In this document: positions 62,812 through 64,000 of the stretch, piece after piece
Layout of the letters: every line of letters starts with the position of its first letter
Position numbering within the stretch: position 1 is the first letter of the stretch
NCBI RefSeq assembly: GCF_040222815.1
Contig: NZ_JAVKCH010000018.1
Coordinates: 62,001-126,000, forward strand
Origin: Imperialibacter sp040222815
Lineage (GTDB): Bacteria > Bacteroidota > Bacteroidia > Cytophagales > Cyclobacteriaceae
Length of the DNA: 64,000 bases
Direction of reading: 5' to 3'
Made by a program: the position numbers and the translations under genes
Notes under the pieces: model-generated
What the model was told of the DNA's origin: nothing
The model's input: only the letters and a program-made list of their open reading frames with translations
The model's database searches: none

Positions 62812-62847
62812 CTACCGGGGTAGTTTCGCACCTACCCGGGTGGGTAG
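62812..62847. promoter_or_regulatory. Tandem palindromes, candidate operator or leader hairpins
   Basis: CTACCGGGGTAG (62812-62823) and CTACCCGGGTGGGTAG (62832-62847) are two palindromes of the same GC-rich type, centres 22 bases apart, about two helical turns, located 65-100 bases upstream of the giant surface-protein ATG and 36 bases from the LuxR-type gene. They could bind a dimeric regulator or fold into leader hairpins. The T-run after the second lies on the plus strand, where no gene ends. Confidence 0.45.
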
Positions 62848-62882
62848 TTTTTTTAACTAACTGATAATTAGATTGTTGAATT

Positions 62883-64000
62883 CTACTCTTTGGGAGTGCT
62901 CAATGCGAACTGTAGCGCTTCTTTGCGGTTGGTGACGCCTAATTTTTCGTAGATATTTTTCAAATGATACTTCACTGTATTCACCGAAACGAATACTTTC
63001 TCGGCGATTTCAGAATTGTTGAGGTTACTCAGTGCGTGGGTGAGTATTTCAAATTCACGCTCAGAAAGAGGTTGGGCAAGTCTTTGGTTGATGTCATCAA
63101 GCTCCATGTTCAGTGCCTGGGTATCCGGGTTAAGCACGACTTTTATCTTTGTGCGCATTTCGTTGACCTCCGCTTCCAGTTGCAGGCGCTTTGCCCTGTA
63201 CCTCGACATTAGCGCCAGTGTGATCGACAACAATGAAATAACCACGATAGCAAGCGAAAACATGAGCCATCTTTCACGAACCTCCTGGCTCGCTATCTCG
63301 CTTTGTTGCACCTCATTCTCAAGCCGGAGTATGGTGTTTTCCTGCTCCTTTACATCCACTGCATATTTGATGTTGAGTTCGGAGATGGCATTTCTATTAA
63401 AGATGGTAAGGGTAGAGTCTTCCAGTAGTTTATATTGTTTGAATGCATCAAGGGCTTCGATATATTCACTTTTATACTCTTTTACCTCAGCAAGCAAGCG
63501 GTAACTCTCTTTCAACTGAGTGAGGAGTTGGTTTTTTTTACTAAAGTTGAGGTTCTCGGTCAGCAGGGCCTCTGCTTGTGCAAACTGGCCGGTTAACATA
63601 AAGTTTTCTGCCAGTGTTAGCCTCGCAGAAGACAGGTGCTCACTTTCTTCCAGCCCCTCATAGTAATGCATGGCCTGCTCCACCAACCTTCGTGCCTCAC
63701 GGTATTTCTTTTGCTGGTTGTAGATGGAGGCAAGATTCACCCAGCGCTCAGCTATATTGATGCTGTCGTTGAGTGCCTGGTGGGCCTGAAGGGATTGCTG
63801 TACATAGTACAGCGCACTGTCGACCACGCCTAGTTGCTGATAGGCTAACCCAATACTGTTCATTCGCTCGGCAACTGAGTTGGCATTACCACCACCTTTT
63901 TTGTGCATCAGTATGGATTCCTTGTAGTGAGTGATGGCTCTGTTGTAGTTTCCATTTTCCTCACTGAGGATACCCATCTGCTTTAAATCAAAAGCTATGG
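62883..64000 (-). CDS. TPR-containing LuxR/GerE-type membrane regulator, 5' end outside window
   Basis: The frame is open to the right edge (before the internal Met at 63977 it reads IAFDLKQ), so the N-terminus is missing. Visible are about five TPR units (to about 200), a coiled coil, one membrane helix (WLMFSLAIVVISLLSITLALM), a second coiled coil and a C-terminal LuxR-type helix-turn-helix (LSEREFEILTHALSN...SVNTVKYHLKNIYEKLGV). This type is common in Bacteroidota, with TPRs facing the periplasm and the DNA-binding domain inside the cell. Its position directly upstream of the giant surface-protein gene, in the same direction, suggests it may control that gene. Confidence 0.88.
   Translation of the reverse strand, partial: IAFDLKQMGILSEENGNYNRAITHYKESILMHKKGGGNANSVAERMNSIGLAYQQLGVVDSALYYVQQSLQAHQALNDSINIAERWVNLASIYNQQKKYREARRLVEQAMHYYEGLEESEHLSSARLTLAENFMLTGQFAQAEALLTENLNFSKKNQLLTQLKESYRLLAEVKEYKSEYIEALDAFKQYKLLEDSTLTIFNRNAISELNIKYAVDVKEQENTILRLENEVQQSEIASQEVRERWLMFSLAIVVISLLSITLALMSRYRAKRLQLEAEVNEMRTKIKVVLNPDTQALNMELDDINQRLAQPLSEREFEILTHALSNLNNSEIAEKVFVSVNTVKYHLKNIYEKLGVTNRKEALQFALSTPKE

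Noticed and set aside
1..64000. tRNA, rRNA, prophage or conjugative-element genes
   Set aside because: I scanned gene content and gaps and saw no cloverleaf-type sequences, phage structural genes, relaxase or integrase.

Overview
The window looks like chromosome from a marine-type member of the Bacteroidota, most likely order Cytophagales. Four things point there: C-terminal sorting domains of the type IX secretion system (T9SS) on several large exported proteins; a PorP/SprF protein with an OmpA/TPR/PD40 partner; promoter boxes of the Bacteroidota form TAnnTTTG with an upstream TTG; and DUF3857/transglutaminase, DUF6624 and MORN-repeat proteins typical of the group. I saw no rRNA, tRNA, CRISPR array or prophage. 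Taxonomy below order level is inference.

Left part (1-23.9 kb): a lone IS200-type transposase beside REP-like palindromes; an FtsX-type permease; an ECF41-type sigma factor followed by two carboxymuconolactone-decarboxylase-family proteins, its classic partners; a compact operon for a di-haem oxidoreductase, a Rieske lipoprotein and an OprP/O-like porin; then a tightly packed minus-strand run namZ-fmt-folA-SDR-subtilase. Next come a LolC/E-like permease, a polyprenol-phosphate mannosyltransferase, a GmhB-like phosphatase, and the divergent arginine decarboxylase/arginase pair.

Middle (24-44 kb): a four-gene operon for a 1380-residue repetitive surface protein, a gliding-motility-type (T9SS type B) protein, PorP/SprF and an OmpA-TPR-PD40-LysM protein, which together look like a surface adhesin with its export and anchoring set. 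It is followed by an exported CHAT-TPR protein, a transglutaminase-like protein, and a three-gene operon of MORN-repeat and DUF3857 proteins, one with a lost catalytic cysteine.

Accessory patch (44.4-47.5 kb): the most unusual region. A 139-base copy of the promoter and first codons of argS lies 3 kb upstream of the intact argS. Between the copies are small exported or membrane protein genes separated by two 167/168-base repeats that fold like integron attC sites. The end motif of each gene-bearing unit is the exact inverted complement of the motif at its other end (GTTGTGAGC/GCTCACAAC and GTTATGAGTC/GACTCATAAC), as expected of integron-type gene cassettes. No integrase gene is present in the window, and the consensus differs from classical GTTRRRY, so this is a candidate for a divergent cassette system.

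Right part (47.5-64 kb): argS, an exported glutathione peroxidase, a palindromic interspersed element, a zinc-protease-like lipoprotein, a Tat-exported Gfo/Idh/MocA oxidoreductase, a T9SS-exported GH26 mannanase, menA, a tandem universal stress protein, a SUI1-family factor, and a 2030-residue T9SS surface protein preceded by the 3' part of a TPR-LuxR regulator gene that runs off the window. Coding density is high and ordinary outside the accessory patch.
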